Of a stretch of DNA of 64,000 nucleotides, positions 18,030-26,826 are shown piece after piece. Source of the stretch: Cellulomonas sp. JZ18 (GTDB lineage Bacteria; Actinomycetota; Actinomycetes; Actinomycetales; Cellulomonadaceae). The stretch covers positions 1,674,001 to 1,738,000 of the forward strand of contig NZ_CP045245.1 in assembly GCF_009720485.1 (NCBI RefSeq). The letters run 5' to 3'. The notes below the pieces were generated by a model that was given only the letters and a program-made list of their open reading frames with translations, did no database searches and was not told where the DNA came from. Numbering within the stretch: position 1 is the stretch's first letter; the number at the start of each line of letters is the position of its first letter. Both the position numbers and the translations under genes were made by a program.

Positions 18030-19205
18030 ATGTCCGACATCGACGCCGGGCAGGTCGCCCTCGTCGTCGTCCTCGCGCTCGTCCTGCTCTTCGTCGTGGT
18101 CGCCCTCGTGCGGGCGGTGCGGATCGTGCCGCAGGCCGTCGCGATGATCGTCGAGCGCCTGGGCCGCTACAGCTCGACGCTCGACGCCGGGCTGCACCTG
18201 CTCATCCCGTTCATCGACCGGGTGCGCGCGAGCGTCGACCTGCGCGAGCAGGTGGTGTCGTTCCCGCCGCAGCCCGTCATCACCTCCGACAACCTCGTGG
18301 TGAGCATCGACACCGTCATCTACTTCCAGGTGACCAGCCCGAAGGACGCGGTCTACGAGATCGCCAACTACATCACCGGCATCGAGCAGCTGACCGTCAC
18401 GACGTTGCGCAACGTCATCGGGTCCATGGACCTCGAGCAGACGCTCACGAGCCGCGACCAGATCAACGGGCAGCTGCGCGGCGTGCTCGACGAGGCCACG
18501 GGGCGGTGGGGCATCCGCGTGAACCGGGTCGAGCTCAAGGCGATCGACCCGCCCGCGTCCGTGCAGGGGTCGATGGAGCAGCAGATGCGCGCCGAGCGTG
18601 ACCGGCGCGCCGCCATCCTCACCGCCGAGGGCGTCAAGCAGTCCCAGATCCTCACCGCGGAGGGGGAGAAGCAGGCGGCGATCCTGCGTGCGGAGGGCGA
18701 GGCGCAGTCGGCGATCCTGCGCGCCGAGGGGGAGTCGCGCGCGATCCTGCAGGTGTTCGACGCGGTGCACCGCGGTGACGCCGACCCCAAGCTGCTGGCC
18801 TACCAGTACCTGCAGACGCTGCCGAAGGTGGCTGCGAGCCCGGCCAACAAGCTCTGGTTCCTGCCGGCGGAGCTCAGCGGCGCGCTCGGGTGGCTCTCGA
18901 AGGGGTTCACCGGAGGCGGCGAGGGCGACGGCGACCGGTACGCCACGCGTCCCGCGGGCGACTCCCCGCTCGCCGCGGACGACCTGCCACCGGTGTCCCT
19001 GACGGACCCGGGCGAGGCGCTCGCGGAGGCACGTCGGGAGTCGGCCGCCGCGACCGCGGACGCGACGAGCGCCGGCACGCTGTCGGGCCTGCGCTTCGAC
19101 CCCGCCGCCGAGCGGGGCCAGCGCCCCGGCGTGGACGGGCCGGAGGATCGCGGGACCGGCGGGGGACCTGCCGGCGGTCGGGGGGCCGCACCCGGAGGCG
19201 ACTGA
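18030..19205 (+). CDS. SPFH/Band 7 (stomatin-like) membrane scaffold protein
   Basis: Forms oligomeric scaffolds at the membrane, often protecting or regulating membrane proteins. The 391-residue protein has one N-terminal helix (about 9-30), then the SPFH domain starting VPQAVAMIVERLGRYSSTL and containing REQVVSFPPQPVITSDN. A helical region with repeated AILRAEGE-type units (about residues 195-235) is the flotillin-like coiled coil. The last 90 residues are low-complexity Gly/Pro/Asp. GGAGG precedes the ATG. It pairs with the upstream NfeD gene. Confidence 0.93.
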   Translation: MSDIDAGQVALVVVLALVLLFVVVALVRAVRIVPQAVAMIVERLGRYSSTLDAGLHLLIPFIDRVRASVDLREQVVSFPPQPVITSDNLVVSIDTVIYFQVTSPKDAVYEIANYITGIEQLTVTTLRNVIGSMDLEQTLTSRDQINGQLRGVLDEATGRWGIRVNRVELKAIDPPASVQGSMEQQMRAERDRRAAILTAEGVKQSQILTAEGEKQAAILRAEGEAQSAILRAEGESRAILQVFDAVHRGDADPKLLAYQYLQTLPKVAASPANKLWFLPAELSGALGWLSKGFTGGGEGDGDRYATRPAGDSPLAADDLPPVSLTDPGEALAEARRESAAATADATSAGTLSGLRFDPAAERGQRPGVDGPEDRGTGGGPAGGRGAAPGGD

Positions 19206-19221
19206 GCGGCCGCTGCACCGG

Positions 19222-19240
19222 CGTCCGCTGAGAGCGGACG
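19222..19240 (+). terminator. Hairpin after the SPFH gene
   Basis: An 8-bp stem (19222-19229 with 19233-19240) with a GAG loop, flanked by CCGG/CCGG, starts 17 nt after the stop. It may separate the SPFH unit from the ABC exporter genes. Confidence 0.45.
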
Positions 19241-19314
19241 GCCGGAGAAGGACTGTTGCCTCGCGCACGTCACGTGGGAGCGTGTGACGCGGTCCACGTG
19301 AGGAGGTGCGCACG

Positions 19315-21087
19315 GTGCTCCTGCGGCTGCTGCGCGAGCAGCTGCGTCCCTACCGGGGCGCCGTGCTCGCGGTGCTGGTGCTCCAGCTCGTCCAGGTGCT
19401 CGCGACCCTGTGGCTGCCGAGCCTGAACGCCGACATCATCGACGACGGCGTGGCCCAGGGCGACACGGCGGTCATCTGGCGGATCGGCGGCGTCATGCTC
19501 GCCGTGAGCCTGGTGCAGGTGGTCGCCGCGATCGGCGCCGTGTGGTTCGGTGCCCGCACGGCGATGGCCTTCGGACGGGACGTGCGGGCGCGCCTGTTCG
19601 ACCGCGTGCAGGCGTTCTCCCAGCAGGAGATGGGACGGTTCGGCGCGCCGACCCTCATCACCCGCACGACGAACGACGTGCAGCAGGTGCAGATGCTCGT
19701 GCTGATGACGTTCGTGTTCCTCGTCATGGCGCCGCTCATGCTCGTCGGCGGTGTCGCGATGTCGCTGCGCGAGGACGTCGTCCTGTCGGGCCTGCTCCTG
19801 GTCGTCGTGCCCGTGCTGGTCGGCGTCGTGGCGCTCGTCGTGCGCCGGATGGTGCCGTGGTTCCGGCGGGTGCAGGAGCGCATCGACGGGATCAACCGCG
19901 TCATGCGCGAGCAGCTCACGGGCGTGCGCGTCGTCCGGGCGTTCGTGCGCGAGCGGCGCGAGCGCGACCGGTTCGAGGTCGCCAACGACCTGCTCTACGA
20001 GGCGTCGCTGCGCACGGGCCTGCTCATGGCCCTGCTGTTCCCCGCGGTCATGCTCGTGATGAACGCCTCGAGCGTCGCCGTGGTGTGGTTCGGCGCCCGC
20101 AGGGTCGACGCGGGCGACATGCAGATCGGCTCGTTGGTCGCGTTCCTCAGCTACATCATGTTCGTGCTCATGGCCGTGATGATGGCCTCGATGATGACGG
20201 TGATGGTCCCGCGGGCCGTCGTCTCCGCGGAGCGGATCACCGAGGTGCTGGACACCAGCCCGAGCGTCGTCCCGCCCGCCGAGCCCGTGCCGTTCGCCAC
20301 CACCCGGTCCGTGGCGTCGGCGGACGGGACGCCCGGCCCGCGGACCGGCCTCCTCGAGCTGCGCGACGTCGAGTTCCGGTACCCCGGCGCCGAGCACCCG
20401 GTGCTGCAGGGGGTCTCCTTCACCGCCGAGCCCGGCCGGACGACCGCGATCATCGGCTCGACCGGCGCCGGCAAGACGACGCTGCTCCACCTCGTGCCGC
20501 GCCTGTACGACGTGACGGGCGGGCAGGTGCTCGTGGACGGCGTCGACGTGCGGGAGGCCGAGCCGGAGGCGCTGTGGGCCCGCATCGGGCTCGTGCCGCA
20601 GCGCCCGTACCTGTTCTCCGGCACGGTGCGCAGCAACCTGCAGTTCGGCCGGCCCGACGCAAACGACGACGCGCTGTGGCACGCGCTGACGGTCGCGCAG
20701 GCGCGGTCGTTCGTGGAGGCGCTGCCAGAGGGGCTCGACGCACCCGTCGCGCAGGGCGGCACCAACCTGTCCGGCGGGCAGCGGCAGCGGCTCGCGATCG
20801 CGCGGGCCCTGGTCCGACGCCCGTCCCTCTACCTGTTCGACGACTCGTTCTCGGCCCTGGACTACGCGACGGACGCCGCGCTGCGGGCCGCGCTCGTACC
20901 CGAGACGCGCGACGCGACGGTGATCGTCGTCGCGCAGCGCGTCGCGACGATCCGCCACGCCGACCGGATCCTCGTCCTCGACGAGGGCCGTGTCGTCGGC
21001 GACGGCACGCACGAGGGGCTGCTGGAGTCGAACGCGACGTACCAGGAGATCGTCCACTCCCAGCTGAGCGCCCAGGAGGCGGCATGA
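19315..21087 (+). CDS. Heterodimeric ABC exporter subunit with degenerate ATP site
   Basis: A 590-residue half-transporter: six membrane helices in about residues 15-295, then an ATPase domain. Walker A is GSTGAGKTT and the signature LSGGQRQRLAIARAL is canonical. Walker B reads LYLFDDSFSALD with Asp in place of the catalytic Glu, and the switch His is Gln (VVAQRVATI). These are the marks of the non-hydrolysing half in TmrAB- or BmrCD-type heterodimers. AGGAGG at 19301-19306 places the start at the GTG at 19315; a GTG at 19306 overlaps that site. The stop overlaps the next gene as ATGA. Confidence 0.93.
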   Translation: MLLRLLREQLRPYRGAVLAVLVLQLVQVLATLWLPSLNADIIDDGVAQGDTAVIWRIGGVMLAVSLVQVVAAIGAVWFGARTAMAFGRDVRARLFDRVQAFSQQEMGRFGAPTLITRTTNDVQQVQMLVLMTFVFLVMAPLMLVGGVAMSLREDVVLSGLLLVVVPVLVGVVALVVRRMVPWFRRVQERIDGINRVMREQLTGVRVVRAFVRERRERDRFEVANDLLYEASLRTGLLMALLFPAVMLVMNASSVAVVWFGARRVDAGDMQIGSLVAFLSYIMFVLMAVMMASMMTVMVPRAVVSAERITEVLDTSPSVVPPAEPVPFATTRSVASADGTPGPRTGLLELRDVEFRYPGAEHPVLQGVSFTAEPGRTTAIIGSTGAGKTTLLHLVPRLYDVTGGQVLVDGVDVREAEPEALWARIGLVPQRPYLFSGTVRSNLQFGRPDANDDALWHALTVAQARSFVEALPEGLDAPVAQGGTNLSGGQRQRLAIARALVRRPSLYLFDDSFSALDYATDAALRAALVPETRDATVIVVAQRVATIRHADRILVLDEGRVVGDGTHEGLLESNATYQEIVHSQLSAQEAA

Positions 21088-23123
21088 CGGCGGCGCCGGG
21101 GCCCCGGACGACGACGGGTGCCGCACCCTCGGGAGCACCCGCGGCCGTCCCTCCGGGAGGTGCACCGCCCCGCCCCGTCGGTCCGCGCGGCGGCCCGATG
21201 GGCATGGGGCTGGGGATGCCCGGGCAGAAGTCGCTCGACTTCCGCGGGTCGCTGCGACGCCTGCTCGTCGTGCTGCGGCCCGAGCGTGCGCGGCTCGTGG
21301 CCGTGCTCGTCCTCGGGGCGCTGTCGGTGGCCGCCGCCGTCGCCGGCCCGAAGCTCCTCGGGGACGCGACGAACGTGCTGTTCGACGGCGTGGTCTCCCG
21401 GGCCCTCGGTCAGGTCGTCCCCGCCGGGTCGACGCAGCAGGAGGCCGTCGACGCGCTGCGGGCGTCCGGACAGGACCAGCTGGCCGACATGGTCTCGGGC
21501 ATGGACCGGGTGGTGCCCGGCACCGGCGTCGACTTCGGACGGCTCGGCGGGATCCTGCTGGTCGTCCTCGTCGTCTACCTGGCGTCGTTCGTGCTCGGGT
21601 GGCTGCAGGGCCGGCTCACCGCGCTCGCGGTGCAGCGCACCGTGCGGCGCATGCGCTCGCACGTCGAGGAGAAGCTCTCCCGGCTGCCGCTGTCGTACTA
21701 CGACCGGCAGCCGCGCGGCGAGCTGCTGAGCCGCGTGACCAACGACATCGACAACGTCGCCCAGACGATGCAGCAGACGCTGTCGCAGCTCGTGACGTCG
21801 CTGCTCACGGTGGTGGGTGTGCTCGGCATGATGTTCTGGCTGTCGCCGCTGCTCGCGGTCGTCGCGCTGGTGACCGTGCCGCTGTCCGTGGCGGTCGCGG
21901 GGGCGATCGCGAAGCGCTCGCAGCCGCAGTTCGTGCAGCAGTGGGCGTCGACGGGGCAGCTGAACGCCCACATCGAGGAGATGTTCACGGGGCACGCGCT
22001 CGTGACGGTGTTCGGGCGCCAGCCGGAGGCGGCGCGCACCTTCGCCGAGCGGAACGAGCAGCTCTACGAGGCGAGCTTCCGCGCGCAGTTCATCTCGGGG
22101 ATCATCCAGCCGGCGCTGGGGTTCCTGTCGAACGTCAACTACCTCGTCATCGCCGTGGTCGGCGGTCTGCGGGTGGCGTCGGGGGCGATGACGCTCGGCG
22201 AGGTGCAGGCGTTCATCCAGTACAGCCGCCAGTTCACCCAGCCGCTGACGCAGATCGCCTCGATGGCGAACCTCCTGCAGTCGGGGGTCGCCTCCGCCGA
22301 GCGCGTCTTCGAGCTGCTCGACGCCGACGAGCAGGAGCCCGACCCGGCGACGCCGGTGCGCGTCGAGCCGCCCGTGCGCGGCCGCGTCGCGTTCGAGGAC
22401 GTGTCGTTCCGCTACGAGCCCGACACGCCCCTCATCGAGCACCTGAGCGTCGTCGCCGAGCCCGGCCAGACCGTCGCGATCGTCGGGCCCACGGGCGCCG
22501 GCAAGACGACCCTGGTGAACCTCGTCATGCGGTTCTACGAGGTCGACTCCGGCCGCATCACCCTCGACGGCGTCGACACGCGCACGCTCACGCGCGACGA
22601 CCTGCGCCGCCAGATGGGCATGGTCCTGCAGGACACGTGGCTGTTCGAGGGGACCATCGCCGACAACATCGCGTACGGCGTCGACGGGGCGACGCGCGAG
22701 CAGGTCGTCGAGGCCGCCGTCGCGACGCACGTCGACCGGTTCGTGCGGACCCTGCCGGACGGCTACGACACCGTGATCGACGACGAGGGCGGTGCGGTGT
22801 CGGCGGGGGAGAAGCAGCTGCTCACGATCGCCCGCGCGTTCCTCGCCGACCCGGCGATCCTCATCCTCGACGAGGCGACGTCGTCCGTCGACACCCGTAC
22901 CGAGGTGCTCGTGCAGCAGGCGATGGGAACGCTGCGCGCCGGGCGGACGTCCTTCGTCATCGCGCACCGCCTGTCCACCATCCGCGACGCGGACGTCATC
23001 CTCGTCATGGAGCACGGGCGCATCGTCGAGAAGGGCAGCCACGACGAGCTGCTCGCGGCGGACGGCGCGTACGCGCGCCTCTACGCGAGCCAGTTCGCGG
23101 CGGCCACGGCACCCCTGGACTGA
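21084..23123 (+). CDS. Heterodimeric ABC exporter subunit with catalytic ATP site
   Basis: Partner of the preceding half-transporter; 679 residues. A Gly/Pro-rich cytosolic tail of about 45 residues is followed by six membrane helices and an ATPase domain. Walker A is GPTGAGKTT, Walker B ILILDEATSSVD has the catalytic Glu, and the switch His is in VIAHRLSTI. Its signature is altered (VSAGEKQLLTIARAF), so in the dimer it completes the degenerate site of the partner. There is an extra loop of about 60 residues between helices 1 and 2 (near residues 95-155). The substrate is probably a drug or lipid, not readable from sequence. Confidence 0.94.
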   Translation: MTAAPGPRTTTGAAPSGAPAAVPPGGAPPRPVGPRGGPMGMGLGMPGQKSLDFRGSLRRLLVVLRPERARLVAVLVLGALSVAAAVAGPKLLGDATNVLFDGVVSRALGQVVPAGSTQQEAVDALRASGQDQLADMVSGMDRVVPGTGVDFGRLGGILLVVLVVYLASFVLGWLQGRLTALAVQRTVRRMRSHVEEKLSRLPLSYYDRQPRGELLSRVTNDIDNVAQTMQQTLSQLVTSLLTVVGVLGMMFWLSPLLAVVALVTVPLSVAVAGAIAKRSQPQFVQQWASTGQLNAHIEEMFTGHALVTVFGRQPEAARTFAERNEQLYEASFRAQFISGIIQPALGFLSNVNYLVIAVVGGLRVASGAMTLGEVQAFIQYSRQFTQPLTQIASMANLLQSGVASAERVFELLDADEQEPDPATPVRVEPPVRGRVAFEDVSFRYEPDTPLIEHLSVVAEPGQTVAIVGPTGAGKTTLVNLVMRFYEVDSGRITLDGVDTRTLTRDDLRRQMGMVLQDTWLFEGTIADNIAYGVDGATREQVVEAAVATHVDRFVRTLPDGYDTVIDDEGGAVSAGEKQLLTIARAFLADPAILILDEATSSVDTRTEVLVQQAMGTLRAGRTSFVIAHRLSTIRDADVILVMEHGRIVEKGSHDELLAADGAYARLYASQFAAATAPLD

Positions 23124-23231
23124 CCCGCCGACGGGCCGACCGGGGCAACCCGGACCCGTCCCGAGCCCTGGTTTGTGCATCCGCGTCTGCGCAGGTCATG
23201 CTGGACCTGGAACGATTCGAGGAGGAACACG

Positions 23232-24539
23232 TTGTCGACCACGCCCGCCGTGCCCGCCCGCGCCGACGCCCCCGTCGTCGCGGACCCCGCGCTCGCCCAC
23301 CGCACCCGGAGCCTGACGGTCCGCCTCACCGACGCGTCGGGGCGCCCGCTCGCCGGTGCCGTCGCGCGGGCCGAGCAGCAGGACCACGCGTTCTGGTTCG
23401 GCAACATCGGCTTCGACGAGGTGGAGCGGGCCGCTGCCGCCCTGCCCGGCGGGCGCCCCCTCGCGCCGGGGCAGGACGAGCTGCTCGCGCGGTTCGACGA
23501 GCTGTGGCGCGACGTGTTCAACCTGGCGACGCTGCCGTTCTACTGGGGCACCTTCGAGCCGACCCAGGGCAGCCCGCGGACCGCCGCGCTGCGCGCCGCC
23601 GCCGAGCACTACCGCGACCACGGCGTGACCGTGAAGGGCCACCCGCTCGTGTGGCACACCGTGCAGCCGGACTGGCTGAAGCCGCTGCCGGACGAGGAGG
23701 TCCTGCGCCTCCTGCGGGCCCGCGTGCAGCGTGACGCGAGCGAGTTCGCCGGCCTCGTCGACGTGTGGGACGCGATCAACGAGGTGGTGATCATGCCGAT
23801 CTTCACCAAGGACGACAACGCGGTCACGCGGGTCGCGAAGACGGTCGGCCGCATCGGCATGATCCAGCTCGCCTTCGACGAGGCGCGCGCCGCCAACCCC
23901 GGGGCGATGCTGCTGCTCAACGACTTCGACATGTCCGCCGACTACGAGCACCTCGTGGAGGAGGCGCTCGCCGCCGGTGTGCGCATCGACGCGCTGGGCC
24001 TGCAGAGCCACATGCACCAGGGCGCGTGGGGCCGCGACAAGACGCTCGACGTGCTCGAGCGGTTCTCCCGGTTCGGCCTGCGCATGCACTTCACCGAGAC
24101 CACGATCCTGTCCGGCGAGCTCATGCCCGCGCACTACGACGACCTCAACGACCACCAGGTCGACGTCTGGCCGAGCACGCCCGAGGGCGAGGAGCGCCAG
24201 GCGCGCGAGGTCGAGGAGCACTACCGCACCCTGGTGGCCCACCCGCAGGTCGACGCGATCACGTACTGGGGCCTGTCCGACCACGGCATGTGGCTCAACG
24301 CGCCCGGCGGGCTCGTGCGGGCCGACGGCACACCGAAGCCGTCGTACGAGACGCTGCGCGGCCTGGTGAAGGGCGAGTGGTGGCTGGCCGCCACCGACGT
24401 CACGGCCGACGCGGACGGGACCGTGCAGCTGCGCGGCCTGCCGGGCCGCTACGTGCTCGAGGTCGACGGCGCGCGCCACGAGCTCGTCCTGCCCGCCGAG
24501 GGCGGTGACACGCAGACCACGGTGGTCGTGCCCCGGTGA
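23232..24539 (+). CDS. Glycoside hydrolase family 10 endo-beta-1,4-xylanase without signal peptide
   Basis: Hydrolyses xylan or xylo-oligosaccharides. The GH10 barrel has VKGHPLVWH, the acid/base Glu in DVWDAINEVV and the nucleophile Glu in MHFTETTIL. An N-terminal segment (TRSLTVRLTDASGRPLAGAV) looks like a small beta domain. The only good ribosome site, GAGGAGGAA at 23219-23227, precedes a TTG at 23232, giving 435 residues. No start option gives a signal peptide, so the enzyme is probably cytoplasmic. Its stop overlaps the MFS gene (GTGA). An intracellular role on imported oligosaccharides is inferred. Confidence 0.9.
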   Translation: MSTTPAVPARADAPVVADPALAHRTRSLTVRLTDASGRPLAGAVARAEQQDHAFWFGNIGFDEVERAAAALPGGRPLAPGQDELLARFDELWRDVFNLATLPFYWGTFEPTQGSPRTAALRAAAEHYRDHGVTVKGHPLVWHTVQPDWLKPLPDEEVLRLLRARVQRDASEFAGLVDVWDAINEVVIMPIFTKDDNAVTRVAKTVGRIGMIQLAFDEARAANPGAMLLLNDFDMSADYEHLVEEALAAGVRIDALGLQSHMHQGAWGRDKTLDVLERFSRFGLRMHFTETTILSGELMPAHYDDLNDHQVDVWPSTPEGEERQAREVEEHYRTLVAHPQVDAITYWGLSDHGMWLNAPGGLVRADGTPKPSYETLRGLVKGEWWLAATDVTADADGTVQLRGLPGRYVLEVDGARHELVLPAEGGDTQTTVVVPR

Positions 24540-25840
24540 GCGCCGTCGCCGCGCGGCTCGTGCGGGACCGGCTCACGCTCGGCCTCTACGCGCCGTTCGT
24601 GGTGTGGGGCTGGCTGCTCTACAGCTTCAACCCCAGCGTCCCGCTGCTCGGCGACGAGCTGGGTGTCTCGGCCGCGCAGGCGGGCCTGCACGGCACCGCC
24701 ATGGCGGCCGGCGGGCTCGTGGCCGCACCGCTCATCCCGCGCGCTGCGCAGGCACTCGGGCGTCGGACGACGCTCGTCGTGGCGGCGCTCGTCGTCGCCG
24801 TGGGGCTCGCCGGGCTGCTGCTCGGCCGTGAGCTGCCGGTCACCCTGGTCGGCATGCTCGTCACGGCGGTGGGCGGGAACCTGCTGATCGCGACCGCGCA
24901 GGTGGCGCTCGCGGCGCACCACGGGCCCACGTCGTCGGCGGCCCTGGCCGAGGCGAACGGCGTCGGCTCGGGCATCGGTCTGCTCGGGCCGCTGGCGGTC
25001 GGCGCCTGCGTCGCGATCGGCTGGGGCTGGCGGGCCGGGGTCGTCGTGACCGCGGCGCTGGGGGTCGCGACGGCGCTGCTGGTCCTCCGGCTGCCGCGTT
25101 CACCCGCGCTCGACCGGCCGGGACCGGCCGACCCCGCGGAGCCGGTGCCGCTCGCCGCCGCCGACGAGGCCGCGGCGGCCCGCCGCGGCCCGGGCCGGCA
25201 CGCCGGCACGTTCTTCCTGGCCGCGCTCGTCGCCGCGACGTCGCTGGAGTTCGCGACGACGTTCTGGGCGACGGACCTCGTGCTCGAGCGCACGTCGGCC
25301 GGCGCGGGGATCGCCACGGCGACGACGGCCGGGCTCGCCGCCGGCATGACGGCCATGCGGTTCGTGATCGGTCCGCTGTCGCTGCGGGTCGCACCGGCGA
25401 CCCTGCTCGCCGCGTCGTTCGTCATCTCCGTCGGTGGCTGGGCCGTGCTCTGGACGGCGACGAGCACCGCCGTCGCCCTCACCGGCCTCGTCGTGGCCGG
25501 CTTCGGCTACGGCGCGCAGTACCCGCTGTCCGTGGCGCTGCTGCTCGCCGCGTCGCCCGGGCGGCGTGACCGCGCGCAGTCGCACGCGACGCTCGCGGGC
25601 GCGCTGGCCGTCGGCGTGGCGCCGTTCGCGCTCGGGGCGGCGGCCGACCAGGTGGGCAGCCACCAGGCGTTCGTCCTGGTGCCGGTGGTCGCCGCCGTCG
25701 GGTTCGGCATGGCCGTGCTCGGCGGCCGCGCGGTCCGGCGCACCCCCGCGGCCCTGGGAGGATCGACGCCGTGGCACGACCCGACGTCCGACCCGTCACC
25801 GACCGCGACGACCCCCGCCTCGCCGACTACGTCTCCCTGA
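24536..25840 (+). CDS. MFS transporter
   Basis: A 434-residue carrier with about 12 membrane helices and a cytosolic Pro/Ala-rich loop between helices 6 and 7 (about residues 185-225). It has weak MFS motifs (AQALGRRTTLVV near residue 72). The GTG start overlaps the xylanase stop, so the two are translationally coupled and a sugar or oligosaccharide substrate is plausible. The 3' end overlaps the following methyltransferase gene by 70 nt, and the last 25 residues are Thr/Pro/Ser low complexity, so the true C-terminus may be shorter. Confidence 0.87.
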   Translation: MSAVAARLVRDRLTLGLYAPFVVWGWLLYSFNPSVPLLGDELGVSAAQAGLHGTAMAAGGLVAAPLIPRAAQALGRRTTLVVAALVVAVGLAGLLLGRELPVTLVGMLVTAVGGNLLIATAQVALAAHHGPTSSAALAEANGVGSGIGLLGPLAVGACVAIGWGWRAGVVVTAALGVATALLVLRLPRSPALDRPGPADPAEPVPLAAADEAAAARRGPGRHAGTFFLAALVAATSLEFATTFWATDLVLERTSAGAGIATATTAGLAAGMTAMRFVIGPLSLRVAPATLLAASFVISVGGWAVLWTATSTAVALTGLVVAGFGYGAQYPLSVALLLAASPGRRDRAQSHATLAGALAVGVAPFALGAAADQVGSHQAFVLVPVVAAVGFGMAVLGGRAVRRTPAALGGSTPWHDPTSDPSPTATTPASPTTSP

Positions 25841-26607
25841 CCGACGTCGCGCTGCGACGACGGCTGGAGCCGGAGAACGGCCTCTACATCGCCGAGAGCT
25901 CGACGGTCCTGGGTCGTGCGCTGCGCGCCGGGCACCGGCCGCGGTCGGTGCTGCTCGCGCCACGGTGGCTGGGCGACGTCGAGGTGATGCTCGCGGACCT
26001 GCCCGGCGACGACGTGCCCGTGTACGTGGCCGAGGAGCCCGTGCTCGAGGCCATCACCGGGTTCCACGTGCACCGGGGCGCCCTCGCGGCGATGCAGCGG
26101 CCCGTGCTGCCCTCCGTGGCCGACGTGCTGGCGTCGGCCCGCGACGGCGCCGGTGCCCGTCGCGTCGCCGTGCTCGAGGACGTCGTCGACCACACGAACG
26201 TCGGCGCCGCGTTCCGGTCGGCGGCCGCGCTCGGCGTCGACGCGGTGCTCGTGACGCCGCGCTGCGCGGACCCGCTGTACCGGCGGTCGGTGCGGGTGTC
26301 GATGGGCACGGTGTTCCAGGTGCCGTGGACCCGGGTGGACCCGTGGCCCGAGGGCGTCGACGTCCTGCGGGAGGAGGGGTTCGTGGTCGCGTCGCTCGCG
26401 CTCTCCGACGACGCGATCACGCTCGACGAGCTCGTCGCCGACCCGCCGGAGCGCCTCGCGCTGGTCCTCGGCGCCGAGGGGCACGGGCTCAAGCCGCGGA
26501 CGGTCGCGGCGTCGGACCTGGTCGTGCGCATCCCCATGGCCGCAGGGGTCGACTCCCTCAACGTGGCGGCGGCGGCCGCCGTCGCGTTCTGGGCGACGCG
26601 GGTCTGA
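25771..26607 (+). CDS. SpoU/TrmH-family RNA 2'-O-methyltransferase
   Basis: Methylates a ribose in tRNA or rRNA using SAM. The 278-residue protein has an N-terminal substrate-binding domain (ENGLYIAESSTVLGRALRAG) and a C-terminal knotted SPOUT domain: motif 1 HTNVGAAFRSAAALG, motif 2 LVLGAEGHGL and motif 3 IPMAAGVDSLNVAAAAAV. A GGGAGG site about 7 nt before the GTG supports the start although it lies within the MFS reading frame. The exact RNA position is unknown. Confidence 0.92.
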   Translation: MARPDVRPVTDRDDPRLADYVSLTDVALRRRLEPENGLYIAESSTVLGRALRAGHRPRSVLLAPRWLGDVEVMLADLPGDDVPVYVAEEPVLEAITGFHVHRGALAAMQRPVLPSVADVLASARDGAGARRVAVLEDVVDHTNVGAAFRSAAALGVDAVLVTPRCADPLYRRSVRVSMGTVFQVPWTRVDPWPEGVDVLREEGFVVASLALSDDAITLDELVADPPERLALVLGAEGHGLKPRTVAASDLVVRIPMAAGVDSLNVAAAAAVAFWATRV

Positions 26608-26826
26608 CGCCTCACCCGGGTGACGTGCGGGCGACGTCGTCCGCGGCGACGGGAACGAGCCGCGGCACACCGGGAGGGTGCGCTACGGGAGCCCGCGTCC
26701 TGGGCGGCGGCGGTGACCGGCGGCCGGACCGGGTGAGAACGGGACACAGGGGTTGATGTGGCCGCGGCGCCGCAGGACGCTGGGGACGGTGCCCGGCACC
26801 GGCGCCGGGCGCCGCCAGGGGGAACC

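Noticed and set aside
19315..21087. Degenerate Walker B and switch residues as sign of a dead ABC gene
   Set aside because: The defects match the known asymmetric heterodimer pattern with the overlapping partner.
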